Shown piece by piece: positions 42,908 to 51,021 of a DNA stretch of 64,000 bases (position 1 is its first letter; each line of letters opens with the position of its first letter). The notes beneath the pieces are model-generated. The model worked only from the letters and a program-made list of their open reading frames with translations. It ran no database searches and had not been told where the DNA came from. A program made the position numbers and the translations under genes. The DNA comes from Chitinophagaceae bacterium (GTDB taxonomy: Bacteria; Bacteroidota; Bacteroidia; Chitinophagales; Chitinophagaceae). Where the stretch lies: assembly GCA_013140985.1 (NCBI GenBank), contig JABFRU010000021.1:104818-168817 (forward strand), in the 5' to 3' direction.

Positions 42908-43627
42908 TTACCGGGACTTTCTTAGCGAAAAGAAAAAAGTGCTGAAAGTTTTGGCGAAAAATGAATAGCCTGTTTGTTTCAGGAAAACAGCCGCTTCCAT
43001 TTTTTGAATGTCTTCATAATTTTCATAAACACATTCCACCACCAGCACTTCCGGTTTGTATTTTTCCCAGTCATTGGAACGCAATACTTCCATATCAAGG
43101 CCTTCCACATCAATGGACATGAAATCAATTTTTTGTGAAGGCGGCAGGTGCGTATTAAGTATATCTGCCAGTGTGGTTGTCTTTACTTTGATGATCTCTT
43201 TAACATGTATAGAAAATTCCCTGCAATGCCCTTCGGCGGTTTGTTTGTCCAGCGTATTGAAGACATTGTTCCCAAACGTATAAAAATCCAATTCACCGGG
43301 AGTGAGTGATACCCCTGCTTCTACATTGATATCTTTTGGGCGCAAAGAATCGAATAATTTTTTGGTGCCGGGATTCGCATCCACATTAATACCTCTCCAT
43401 CCTTTCAGGTAAAATTTATATGTGTTGGAATAGATATAGGGATGATTGGCGCCAATGTCCACATAAAAACCTTCTTTCTTCTCATTAAAATACCTGTCGA
43501 GTATCATATCTTCTCCCACCTGTGCAAAAGAAGAGTATTGATAGTTTTGTTTTAGAAGCTGCCGTTTGGTAATGGAATTTTTAAGCCCTTTCGGTAAAAG
43601 AGTATAAAAGATTTCTTTCAGCTTCAT
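42908..43627 (-). CDS. FkbM family methyltransferase
   Basis: The 239-residue protein has an N-terminal segment of about 40 residues, then the SAM-binding fold with GFYVDIGANHPYIYSNTYKFY (motif I), a GINVDANPG acidic loop, and DFMSIDVEGLDMEVLRSNDW, all typical of FkbM methyltransferases. These methylate sugars or other small molecules, often in polysaccharide or natural-product pathways. The acceptor cannot be inferred. The gene is isolated, and a small membrane protein gene follows its 5' side. Confidence 0.88.
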   Translation of the reverse strand: MKLKEIFYTLLPKGLKNSITKRQLLKQNYQYSSFAQVGEDMILDRYFNEKKEGFYVDIGANHPYIYSNTYKFYLKGWRGINVDANPGTKKLFDSLRPKDINVEAGVSLTPGELDFYTFGNNVFNTLDKQTAEGHCREFSIHVKEIIKVKTTTLADILNTHLPPSQKIDFMSIDVEGLDMEVLRSNDWEKYKPEVLVVECVYENYEDIQKMEAAVFLKQTGYSFFAKTFSTFFFSLRKSR

Positions 43628-43700
43628 AAACAGGGGTTATTGATCTGCATGACCGAAGATACATACATTGCTGACAGCCGGTAATCGAAGGCGCCCGCTT

Positions 43701-44117
43701 TCAAATCTTCCCTCTCCATTCATCCTCTTCTGCTTTTTCGGCCATTCTTTTTTGCTTTAACCTTTCCGGGATCTGTTCGGTGTAAACGATCACAATAATG
43801 ATGACATGATACATAAAAAGCAGGAGCACTACCAGTGAAAAAGAATAATGGTTCATCCATTGATATTCTGTAAATGCTGAATAAGCCCCGCTGATGATTA
43901 GCAGTATGACCGCATAACTTTTTTGAAAACCCAGCAATGCAAAAGAGATGATCGCAAAAAGAAAACCCGGTATCATCGGGTTGGTGACCTTGCCGGGGAT
44001 CACTACGGCAATATGCTGTATCAAACAGGTAAGAGAAAGTAACACGCCGAATAGGCCGCCATACTCACATAAGTTTTTCTGGCGATGGGTGAGTGCATTA
44101 TAAGCATTGGGTGGCAT
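43701..44117 (-). CDS. Four-helix membrane protein of unknown function
   Basis: The 138-residue protein has four predicted transmembrane helices (about 20-40, 48-64, 68-84 and 91-112) and a basic C-terminal tail (PERLKQKRMAEKAEEDEW). No conserved motif is recognised. Stop-to-start distances to neighbours exceed 70 bp, so it is likely its own transcript. Its upstream gap contains a TTTCACGC-type repeat. Confidence 0.55.
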   Translation of the reverse strand: MPPNAYNALTHRQKNLCEYGGLFGVLLSLTCLIQHIAVVIPGKVTNPMIPGFLFAIISFALLGFQKSYAVILLIISGAYSAFTEYQWMNHYSFSLVVLLLFMYHVIIIVIVYTEQIPERLKQKRMAEKAEEDEWRGKI

Positions 44118-44148
44118 GGTGACGCAAAAATAAGGATCGTCTTTTTAA

Positions 44149-44213
44149 TTTTCACGCCAGGGCGCAAGAGCCCCTGCGACGTATGTATTGTATTCTGTGA
44201 CCTTGCGTGAAAT
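44149..44213. repeat. Inverted repeat element (TTTCACGC/GCGTGAAA family)
   Basis: TTTCACGC and GGCGCAAG on the left (44150-44168) match CTTGCG and GCGTGAAA on the right (44202-44213), separated by about 35 bases. The words are like those of short-period elements in other gaps but only one or two copies remain. It lies just downstream of the cyclase gene. Confidence 0.55.
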
Positions 44214-44217
44214 CGAT

Positions 44218-45309
44218 TCAGATCTTTAATGCAAATAATTCAAGCACCTGGTTCTTCCCTTTCAGGTCAACAGGCCCCAGCGATTCTGTCTGCCATTCTT
44301 CCATCCCCAACAGATCAACTACATCTTTTGATACCAAATATTTTTGATTTGTTTCGGTGCAGGCTGTCCTGATCCTGGCGGCAGTATTAATAGCATCGCC
44401 ACTCATTACAAGGTCTTTTTTTACGATGCCTACCTGGCCAACTGTCACCATACCCGTATGAATGCCGGCTTTGTATTCCGGAAAATGGTCGTATTTCCGC
44501 TTGAAGCGATTCATTTGTTTATTCAATTCTTTACGGGCACTCAATAATGAATCGACCGCTTTACGGGCATTTGTTTTTGACTCCGGCCACCATACTACCA
44601 CTTCATCCCCTACATATTGATAGATGCGGCCATCATTTTCAAGAAAACCGGATGAAATATAGAATATAAAATCACGGATGAATTTGAAATATTCTTTATG
44701 TCCCAGTTTTTCTGCAATAGGAGTGGAATCTTTCAGGTCAAGAAACATGATGATCCTTCTTTCTTCTGTGGGCTGCAGGTACTTGCCGAGCATGATATTT
44801 AAAAAAACCCCCCGTGAATATTTCTCATTGACCTCCATAGCAAGCAATGTTCCGAGAAATAGTATGATCCATTCAGGCATTTTTTTTAATAACCAGCGGT
44901 CCTGGAAAATATTATCTGCCAGCTTTTCAAATGAACGGCCGATTGTATTCCCCGCTATCAGCCATTCATAGGTGATGTAGATAAAGAAATTCATGAGAAA
45001 AGCAAAGCCGATCAGGATAAGTGTCTTGATAAAAAGATTATACCAGAGCGAAGAGTTGCGCAAATAATTGCGAAGCACCGACACCAAAAAATAGCCGATG
45101 ATAAGACTGATGATAAATACATTCAGCTCCCGCAGCAATACTTCTCTTGTAAAATTTACATCGGGAGAATAATATTTTTCCGAAAGCAACCCTGTTCCTT
45201 TTCTCCAGAGAAAGAAAAGAAAATCTACCATGGTCCATGATAGTGCAATGACCAAAATAACTTTTCGTTCGTGGCGTTTAATTTTAGAACCATTGGTGGT
45301 TTTGGCCAT
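44218..45309 (-). CDS. Membrane-bound class III adenylate/guanylate cyclase
   Basis: The 363-residue protein has four N-terminal transmembrane helices (about 15-150). A cytosolic cyclase homology domain follows with the metal Asp in MFLDLKDST, the second Asp in YVGDEVVVWWP, and a VMSGDAINTAARI segment. Both metal-binding Asp residues are present, so catalysis is plausible. The nucleotide-specificity residues cannot be assigned with confidence. It would make cAMP or cGMP, which may signal to a Crp-family protein such as the one at 8652, but that link is inference. Confidence 0.88.
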   Translation of the reverse strand: MAKTTNGSKIKRHERKVILVIALSWTMVDFLFFLWRKGTGLLSEKYYSPDVNFTREVLLRELNVFIISLIIGYFLVSVLRNYLRNSSLWYNLFIKTLILIGFAFLMNFFIYITYEWLIAGNTIGRSFEKLADNIFQDRWLLKKMPEWIILFLGTLLAMEVNEKYSRGVFLNIMLGKYLQPTEERRIIMFLDLKDSTPIAEKLGHKEYFKFIRDFIFYISSGFLENDGRIYQYVGDEVVVWWPESKTNARKAVDSLLSARKELNKQMNRFKRKYDHFPEYKAGIHTGMVTVGQVGIVKKDLVMSGDAINTAARIRTACTETNQKYLVSKDVVDLLGMEEWQTESLGPVDLKGKNQVLELFALKI

Positions 45310-45371
45310 ATAGAGAATTTGAAAGAGTTTATCCTTGTTGACAGGTTAAAAACCATGCCGGTTTACCGGGA

Positions 45372-45761
45372 TCAAAAGCCCAATTCTTTCACAGGGTCCC
45401 AAAAAAGCTTTTGAAAATCAACCACGCAATCATTCTTTACTTTTATTCCTTCTTTTTTCAATAGTTTTTCCATCATACCCGGCGGGGAAAAATGATGTTT
45501 GCCGGAAAGGATACCGAGACGATTAACTACACGATGCGCCGGAACTTTTGGTCTCACTCTTCCAGCACCATTCATCGCCCAACCCACCATGCGGGCCGAC
45601 GATTTGGCTCCGAGACATTCAGCGATAGCTCCATACGAGGTCACTCTTCCTTTTGGGATCTGCCGGGCTACTTCAAATACGAGTTCGAAAAAATTCTCAT
45701 CCCTTTTGCCGGAAGGCTTTACTGTTTTTAGTTTATCCGTTGATCTTTTCTTTGTGGCCAT
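45372..45761 (-). CDS. Alkyltransferase-like (ATL) protein of the MGMT family
   Basis: The 129-residue protein has the MGMT DNA-binding domain IPKGRVTSYGAIAECLG and the active-site loop. Here the usual PCHR is VPAHRVVNR, so the acceptor Cys is replaced by Ala. Such ATL proteins bind O6-alkylguanine and flag it for nucleotide excision repair rather than removing the alkyl group. The N-terminal helical half of MGMT is missing, as expected for ATL. The basic N-terminus (MATKKRSTDKLK) may aid DNA binding. Confidence 0.88.
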   Translation of the reverse strand: MATKKRSTDKLKTVKPSGKRDENFFELVFEVARQIPKGRVTSYGAIAECLGAKSSARMVGWAMNGAGRVRPKVPAHRVVNRLGILSGKHHFSPPGMMEKLLKKEGIKVKNDCVVDFQKLFWDPVKELGF

Positions 45762-45784
45762 GCTATGAAGGTATCTTATTTAAA

Positions 45785-45874
45785 CCTTAGTGCACTTTGT
45801 GTGGCCTTTGTGTTCGTTGTGCTCCAAAAGAATGGAACACAAAGTACACCAGGTATCACGAAGGACACAAAGCT
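45785..45874. repeat. Inverted element (CTTTGTGT/ACACAAAG family)
   Basis: The left arm contains CACTTTGTGTGG, CCTTTGTGTTC and GTTGTGCTCC. The right arm contains GGAACACAAAGTACACC and GAAGGACACAAAG. The loop is about 7 bases. The same family appears at 61283-61356. It ends at the stop of the DUF5522 gene. Confidence 0.7.
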
Positions 45875-45875
45875 G

Positions 45876-46076
45876 CTAAAAGTCATTTTTGTTTTTTTGA
45901 ATCACTGTTTTCAAAAGCGCTGATCGCCCTGGTTCAGAGACATTTTCATACTGGTAAGGACAATGTTTGCATCCATTGCCACAGCAATATCCTTTTTCAA
46001 GATGATATTTTTCTGTGAGCACCACCCATCCATCTTCATTGATGTAAAAATCTATTCCTTCAATCAACTCCTTCAT
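45876..46076 (-). CDS. DUF5522 family cysteine-rich small protein
   Basis: The 66-residue protein has the pattern VVLTEKYHLEKGYCCGNGCKHCPYQY, with four Cys and a His in a compact motif that should bind a metal or Fe-S cluster. DUF5522 is a small, conserved family of unknown function. The gene overlaps the trmB stop by 17 bp in the same direction, so it is translationally coupled to trmB and may act in RNA modification or metal supply, which is speculation. Confidence 0.85.
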   Translation of the reverse strand: MKELIEGIDFYINEDGWVVLTEKYHLEKGYCCGNGCKHCPYQYENVSEPGRSALLKTVIQKNKNDF

Positions 46077-46770
46077 GTTCTTTCAGTAACTGTTTTAACT
46101 CAATGTCTTTTTCTTTTCCGGCTAAAACAGGAGGTAAAGAAAAACACAGGTAATGAATACGGTTGCTGCCGGCAATATCCAGCGATTCATAATGCGTTTT
46201 GATCTTTAATTCATCAGCAATTGTTTCCTGCCGGTGAACATCATCAACATCTTTGTGCAAAATGCAATCATATAATTGTATCACCAGTTTGGTAAAATGA
46301 TAGAGGCCAGGGCTGTCAGTTTTTAAATGTATCAAACCGCCGGGAACGAGAAACTGCTGATAGAGTCGCAAAAACTTTGGGTGCGTCAATCTTTTTTTTG
46401 CTTTCGACATTCTCAGCTGTGGGTCAGGAAATGTGATCCATACCTCCGCTACTTCATCTTTTGTAAAATATTCCGCCACCTGGTCAATTTGCGTTCTTAG
46501 AAAAGCAACATTGATAAGATTTTGTTGCAAAGCTTTTTTTGCCCCCACCCAAATGCGGTTTCCTTTCAGGTCTATGCCAATAAAATTTTGATGGGGATAT
46601 AATTGGCCCAACCCCACCGCATATTCTCCTTTGCCGCAGGCCAGCTCTAAAATAATGGGATTATCATTTTTAAAAAAGCTTCTCCATTGTCCCGCCATCT
46701 TTTTTGGAAATTGCAAAACATTGGAAAATGTTTCCAGCTCTGCAAAGCGCTGTAATTTTTTTTGCCCCAT
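46060..46770 (-). CDS. trmB: tRNA (guanine46-N7)-methyltransferase
   Basis: The 236-residue enzyme methylates N7 of G46 in tRNA variable loops using SAM. Motif I is LELACGKGEYAVGLG, followed by NFIGIDLKGNRIWVGAKKA and VWITFPDPQLR, the signature of TrmB (F-P-D-P). KTDSPGLYHF follows. Length and motifs are typical. Its 3' end overlaps the DUF5522 gene. The start ATG is at 46770. Confidence 0.95.
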   Translation of the reverse strand: MGQKKLQRFAELETFSNVLQFPKKMAGQWRSFFKNDNPIILELACGKGEYAVGLGQLYPHQNFIGIDLKGNRIWVGAKKALQQNLINVAFLRTQIDQVAEYFTKDEVAEVWITFPDPQLRMSKAKKRLTHPKFLRLYQQFLVPGGLIHLKTDSPGLYHFTKLVIQLYDCILHKDVDDVHRQETIADELKIKTHYESLDIAGSNRIHYLCFSLPPVLAGKEKDIELKQLLKEHEGVD

Positions 46771-46831
46771 TGCGGCAAAGATACTTATACAGGAGGATGT
46801 CTTTGTATTCCGCCGATAACCGAAACGCTAA

Positions 46832-47716
46832 TTATATTTTCTTGTCTTCAATAAATTGTTTGACCGTTGCAGATAATTTCAGCGATTGGTTTTGTTTCAG
46901 GTTGATAGTAGTAAGCCTTTCCAGTTTAATGATACTTTCCGGCAGGGCTTTTAGCTTATTGGCTTCAAGATACAATTCTTCAAGGCTGGATAAATTACCT
47001 GTATTCTCCGGTAAGGAAGATATGTTGTTACCATTCATATCTAAAACAGTCAGAGCCGGTAGTTGGGTGATGCAGGCAGGTATTACATCAAAACGATTAT
47101 AAGAGAGAGCCAGGTATTTAAGATTGGCGAGTTTACTGATACTTTCCGGCAATGCATTTAACCTGTTTCCCCCGAGACCTATTTCAACAAGGTTAGTAAG
47201 TTGAGAAATGCTTTCGGGTAATGATGTGACCAGGTTGCTATAAAGGTATATTTCTGTGAGCGTTTTCAATTTGGCAATATTCTCTGGCAAGAAAGTGACC
47301 TTATTATTGTTCAGGTAAAGTTGTTTGAGGCTTGTGAGTTTTTCAATTGCTGCAGGGATATAGTGAATATTGTTGCTGCTCAGGTCCAGCTCTTTGAGAT
47401 TTGTAAGATCTGTTACAGTTTCGGGGATAGTATTGAACCGGTTGCTGCTGAGATCCAGTTCCTGCAGGTTTATCAGCTGGCTGATGTTTGCTGGTATTGA
47501 ACTAAGGCGATTACCCGAAAGGTCCAGTGTTATAAGGTTGATAAAACTGAATATCGTTTCGGGAACACTGGTTAGCTTTTCATCATTCAACGAAAGAATA
47601 TAAACTTCTGAAGGATTTTTTAATGCTTCTTCCAGTGAAGCATAGACTTTTTCTTTTTGGGCTGATGCAGAAAGTGCAGCAAATAAAATAGCAATGAAGA
47701 ACAGTGGCTTTTTCAT
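46832..47716 (-). CDS. Secreted leucine-rich repeat protein
   Basis: The 294-residue protein has a signal peptide (1-19) and about nine bacterial LRRs of 23 residues with the pattern L-x-x-L-x-L-x-x-N-x-l-x-x-I-P/LP. Examples are LQELDLSSNRFNTIPETV and LKQLYLNNNKVTFLPENI. The LRR solenoid takes up most of the chain, without an enzymatic domain, so it is probably an interaction protein outside the inner membrane. The ligand is unknown. It follows the tRNA-like RNA gene and its terminator on the same strand. Confidence 0.85.
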   Translation of the reverse strand: MKKPLFFIAILFAALSASAQKEKVYASLEEALKNPSEVYILSLNDEKLTSVPETIFSFINLITLDLSGNRLSSIPANISQLINLQELDLSSNRFNTIPETVTDLTNLKELDLSSNNIHYIPAAIEKLTSLKQLYLNNNKVTFLPENIAKLKTLTEIYLYSNLVTSLPESISQLTNLVEIGLGGNRLNALPESISKLANLKYLALSYNRFDVIPACITQLPALTVLDMNGNNISSLPENTGNLSSLEELYLEANKLKALPESIIKLERLTTINLKQNQSLKLSATVKQFIEDKKI

Positions 47717-47861
47717 GATTTGGATTTTAGGTGGATATCGGCTGCTAAAATAGAACGCATTCGGTTAAAATGCAATGGATAGGGCAGAAAATAAGGGGAG
47801 CTTTTTATTGTGCCGGAGGCCGCTTTTTTATATAAAAGCCATAAAAAATAAGGCAATAAAA

Positions 47862-47887
47862 AGGCCCCGGTTAAAAAACCAGGGCCT
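47862..47887 (-). terminator. Intrinsic terminator of the tRNA-like RNA
   Basis: On the minus strand AGGCCCTGGTT pairs with AACCGGGGCCT (one mismatch) around a T-rich loop. TTTTTATT follows directly. It lies 23 bases after the predicted 3' end of the RNA. Confidence 0.85.
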
Positions 47888-47909
47888 GTAAGAACTATGC
47901 GAAAATAAG

Positions 47910-48074
47910 CTGTAGGGGGAGGGTTCGAACCTCCACGGAGTAGTTAGCTATAAGGCAACTCCCGCCGATGGCGGGATTAGTGGTCAACCCATTACCTTAT
48001 GTTTATCCTATGATCTCCACCCCCGAGACAAGAGGGTATGTCTGCCGGTGCTTTCGCAATTTCATCACCCCACA
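47910..48074 (-). ncRNA. tRNA-like structured RNA, about 165 nt, with large variable domain
   Basis: The minus-strand transcript can form a 7-bp acceptor (TGTGGGG at 48074 with CCCTACA at 47917-47911). It has a standard T arm GGAGG-TTCGAAC-CCTCC and a five- or six-bp anticodon-like arm with loop TTGTCTC, so the anticodon would be GTC. The D arm is short (ATG/CAT) and its loop contains an extra small hairpin TGC-GAAA-GCA next to the GG. The region between anticodon and T arms is about 80 bases, compared with under 25 in normal tRNAs. It pairs as GGAG/CTCC and ATAAGG/CCTTAT, with a TCCCGCC-GAT-GGCGGGA palindrome inside. CCA is not encoded. It has its own promoter and terminator. It is not a normal tRNA, not a tmRNA, and could be a new stable RNA or a decayed tRNA. 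Confidence 0.6.
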
Positions 48075-48106
48075 GTATGATCAATATTTAAAGAACGTTG
48101 ATAGAA

Positions 48107-48139
48107 CAAAAATAAACGAATCAGTCATTTCGTTCCAAA
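48107..48139 (-). promoter_or_regulatory. Consensus promoter of the tRNA-like RNA
   Basis: TTTG (48139-48136), 21 bases, then TATTTTTG (48114-48107) on the minus strand match the Bacteroidota consensus TTTG-N19-21-TAnnTTTG without mismatch. The predicted start near 48100 is about 26 bases before the 5' end of the RNA. This is the best promoter match in the window. Confidence 0.8.
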
Positions 48140-48162
48140 ATTTATAATGATTATTTATAAAA

Positions 48163-48208
48163 TTTAGAAATTATTCAATAACATTGCTTTTATTAGAAAT
48201 TATTCTAA
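48163..48208. promoter_or_regulatory. Two Lrp-type boxes upstream of the Lrp/AsnC gene
   Basis: TTTAGAAATTATTCAA (48163-48178) and TTAGAAATTATTCTAA (48193-48208) share most bases; the second is a perfect TTAGAA-N4-TTCTAA dyad. Both are close to the E. coli Lrp consensus with a spacer one base shorter. They are 30 bp apart, close to three helical turns. The site can serve autoregulation and is also close to the divergent RNA promoter. Confidence 0.55.
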
Positions 48209-48222
48209 AAACAGCATATAAA

Positions 48223-48687
48223 ATGGCCGCCAAATTGAATCTTGACAAACTGGATAACCTGATCATTCACCACATGATGCATGATGCCGATGTTTCGTAT
48301 GCTGAATTAGGTAAGAAATTCTTTGTATCAGCCGGCACTATTCATGTCCGGATAAAAAAGTTACAGGATGCAGGAATAGTAAAAGGCACCCGCTTCAATG
48401 TGGACCTGAAACAATTGGGATATGATGTGATCGCCTTTATCGGTATTTACCTTAAAGAAAGTTCCATGTATGATGCTGTAGCCAAAGAACTGCAGAAAAT
48501 GCCGGAGATCGTCCGGCTAAATTACACCACCGGAAACTATAGCATGTTTGCTGAAATAGTTTGCAAGGATATTACACAACTTAAAACAGTATTGCATGAC
48601 GAATTGCAAAAGATAAAAGGAATCGAAAGAACAGAGACTTTCATTTCACTGGAAGAAAGTTTTAGCCGTCATGTAAAAATTGCATAA
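48223..48687 (+). CDS. Lrp/AsnC family transcriptional regulator
   Basis: The ATG at 48223 gives 154 residues. It has an N-terminal helix-turn-helix (LDNLIIHHMMHDADVSYAEL, then KKFFVSAGTIHVRIKKLQDAGIV) and a C-terminal RAM/AsnC ligand-binding domain with FIGIYLKESSMYDAV and LNYTTGNYSMFAEIVC. The effector is likely an amino acid. Two Lrp-type boxes stand upstream. The tRNA-like RNA is divergent, and the polysaccharide genes follow 42 bp downstream. Confidence 0.92.
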   Translation: MAAKLNLDKLDNLIIHHMMHDADVSYAELGKKFFVSAGTIHVRIKKLQDAGIVKGTRFNVDLKQLGYDVIAFIGIYLKESSMYDAVAKELQKMPEIVRLNYTTGNYSMFAEIVCKDITQLKTVLHDELQKIKGIERTETFISLEESFSRHVKIA

Positions 48688-48729
48688 GTAAAAGAAATGG
48701 TACATTCATAAGGCCTAAAATAATTTTCA

Positions 48730-49530
48730 ATGCCTGATATTTTTGATTTGATAGCCCGTTGGTGGAAACAAATGTTTGCAGTACTATTTCTGTCACTGCT
48801 GGCAGTGGGAATAATTACATTTTCTAAACCCCGGAAATATCTTTCAGTAGCCACTGCTGTGCCGGCAAGTTCGTTTGCGTCAGACAGATCAAAAATCTTT
48901 AATGAGAATATACAGGCATTGTACTCCACGTTGGGTACACCCGATGATCTTGATATGATTGTAGGCACGGCCAACCTGGATACTGTTTATATGGAAGCAG
49001 CGCAGCAATTCAATTTATATGATCATTATAAGATCAAAGAGAAAGAGGATGCTGCTGTTTCAAAAGCCGCATCATTGTTGAAAGCAAATACAAAAGTGAT
49101 GAAGAGTGAATATGGGGAACTAAAAGTGAAAGTATGGGATACAGATAAAAACCTGGCGCCGCAGCTGGCTAATGCAATTATGAATTTGCTTGATGTCATA
49201 CACCGGGATCTGCAAAGTGCGGGCAATAAAAACACAAGGGAGGCATTGACCAGGGCAAAAGAAAAAATACAAATGCAGGTGGATACATTGCCGCCATCAT
49301 TGCATGGTGAGTTACAGGAGAGAATACTTGGATATGAAAAAATGATTGGGGAGTATCAGTTAATGATAGATATGAAGCCCCCTGTATTGTTTGTCAAGGA
49401 AAAAGCCAGGGTCAGCAGCTGGCCGGATAAACCTAAAAGAATGCAGATCATGATCGCTACGGCTGTGCTGAGTTTTCTTTTTGCACTGCTGGCAGCGCTG
49501 GTAATGGAAAGAAGAAAAAACAAAGCATAG
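48730..49530 (+). CDS. Wzz/chain-length-determinant-like membrane protein
   Basis: The 266-residue protein has N- and C-terminal transmembrane helices (about 14-32 and 238-258). Between them is a long periplasmic helical region with KEDAAVSKAASLLKANTKVM and a NKNTREALTRAKEKIQMQVD coiled-coil-like part. It has the shape of Wzz/YveK-type co-polymerases, which set polysaccharide chain length. No Walker motifs or tyrosine kinase domain are attached. The stop overlaps the start of the O-antigen ligase-like gene, which supports a polysaccharide role. Confidence 0.78.
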   Translation: MPDIFDLIARWWKQMFAVLFLSLLAVGIITFSKPRKYLSVATAVPASSFASDRSKIFNENIQALYSTLGTPDDLDMIVGTANLDTVYMEAAQQFNLYDHYKIKEKEDAAVSKAASLLKANTKVMKSEYGELKVKVWDTDKNLAPQLANAIMNLLDVIHRDLQSAGNKNTREALTRAKEKIQMQVDTLPPSLHGELQERILGYEKMIGEYQLMIDMKPPVLFVKEKARVSSWPDKPKRMQIMIATAVLSFLFALLAALVMERRKNKA

Positions 49531-51014
49531 TGATTGCCCCTGTTCATAAGGATAAGTTTCTCTTTAGTTTATTAGCTGTTTTTTTTATTGCTGTAATCGC
49601 CTTTGCTGCATTTACAGAACAATATTTACTGACCACCATTCCATTTGCAGTTGTCCTGTTTTATGCCGGCTGGCAAAACAGGAACCTTGTTTTTTTGCTA
49701 TTACTCACCAGTCTTCCGCTTTCATTTGAATATAATTTTTCGCCCACCCTTGGCACAGATATTCCTGATGAAATGCTGATGCTTTTTGTTGCGGGTTTGT
49801 TCATTGCTTATTGGGTTTATTCGCCGGCAGCCATTTCTAAAAAGGCGGTTCATCATCCGCTATTTTTTTTATTACTTGCCAGTTTTGTTTGGATGACCAT
49901 CTCTGTTTTGTTTTCTGCACAGCAGCTTATCTCATTAAAATTTTTGTTGGCGAAAAGCTGGTATATCGGTGCTTTTGTGATAGCCCCTTTAATTATTTTT
50001 AAAGACAAAAAACATATACGATCTGCAGCTATTGCCATTACCGGAGCGATGATGCTGGTGGCAATAATTGTTTTGATACGACATTATAAGCATGACTTCC
50101 GGTTTGCGGATATCAATGATGCCACTGTGCCATTCTTTCGCAACCATGTGAACTATTCAGCAATGCTTGTGTGCATGATACCTTTGTTGCTTGCATTTTA
50201 CAGCGGCACAAGATCAAAGCAAAATAAACTACTGCTTGCCGGAGTAATTCTTATCTCACTCATCGCTTTATTTTTTTCTTATGCAAGAGGAGCATGGGTG
50301 GCATTGATCATTGGCTGTATCGCCTGGTCGTTGATAAAAATGAGATTACTTTACTATGGATATATCGCCGCTGTTATCATTTCCATAGCCGCTTTGTTTT
50401 GGGTAAAGTCCAATGATCGCTATTTACGATATGCTAACGATTACCAAACAACCATTTTTCATAAAGATTTCAAGGAACACCTTGTTGCTACCTATAAACT
50501 AAAAGATGTTTCAACAGCGGAACGTTTTTATCGCTGGATAGCCGGGGTAAGGATGATAAAAGACAACTGGCTTACTGGTTACGGCCCCAATGCATTTTAC
50601 TATAATTATAAGGGATATGCTGTGCCGGCTTTTAAAACATGGGTGAGTGATAATACGGATCATTCAACAGTTCATAATTACTTTCTGCTCACAACGATCG
50701 AACAAGGCGTCCCCGGATTATTATTACTGATCATCGTTTTTGGAGCCATGCTCTATTATGCCCAATATTTGTATCACCGGGTAAAAGATCCCTTTTACAA
50801 AGTAACAGCTATGACGACCGGAGTGGTCACGACAATGATCATTGTTCTTAATCTTTTAAGCGACCTTATTGAAACAGATAAAATAGGAAGCCTTTTCTTT
50901 TTGTGCATTTCTGTATTAATAGTAACGGATATGAAGACAAAAAATGCCAAAACTATATTGCACACTGCATGTAAGCGGGGCTTGTGCGTTGTTCTTCCCT
51001 TAAGAAGAGGTTAG
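49530..51014 (+). CDS. O-antigen ligase/polymerase (Wzy_C/WaaL-like) membrane protein
   Basis: The 494-residue protein has about 12 transmembrane helices and a large periplasmic loop (about 295-385) with TGYGPNAFYYNY and NTDHSTVHNYFLLTTIEQGVPG-type segments. This loop carries the conserved His and HN motif of the Wzy_C/O-antigen ligase family. It joins or polymerises glycans at the outer face of the inner membrane. The start is a GTG at 49530 that overlaps the stop of the previous gene. Whether it is a ligase or a polymerase cannot be told. Confidence 0.85.
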   Translation: MIAPVHKDKFLFSLLAVFFIAVIAFAAFTEQYLLTTIPFAVVLFYAGWQNRNLVFLLLLTSLPLSFEYNFSPTLGTDIPDEMLMLFVAGLFIAYWVYSPAAISKKAVHHPLFFLLLASFVWMTISVLFSAQQLISLKFLLAKSWYIGAFVIAPLIIFKDKKHIRSAAIAITGAMMLVAIIVLIRHYKHDFRFADINDATVPFFRNHVNYSAMLVCMIPLLLAFYSGTRSKQNKLLLAGVILISLIALFFSYARGAWVALIIGCIAWSLIKMRLLYYGYIAAVIISIAALFWVKSNDRYLRYANDYQTTIFHKDFKEHLVATYKLKDVSTAERFYRWIAGVRMIKDNWLTGYGPNAFYYNYKGYAVPAFKTWVSDNTDHSTVHNYFLLTTIEQGVPGLLLLIIVFGAMLYYAQYLYHRVKDPFYKVTAMTTGVVTTMIIVLNLLSDLIETDKIGSLFFLCISVLIVTDMKTKNAKTILHTACKRGLCVVLPLRRG

Positions 51015-51021
51015 GTGGGGC

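Noticed and set aside
47910..48074. Reading the RNA as tmRNA, tRNA-Sec or a tRNA with a group I intron
   Set aside because: At 165 nt it is far too short for tmRNA and has no tag frame; the anticodon is not TCA as in tRNA-Sec; the extra 80 bases lie between anticodon and T arms, not in the anticodon loop, and are too short for a group I intron.
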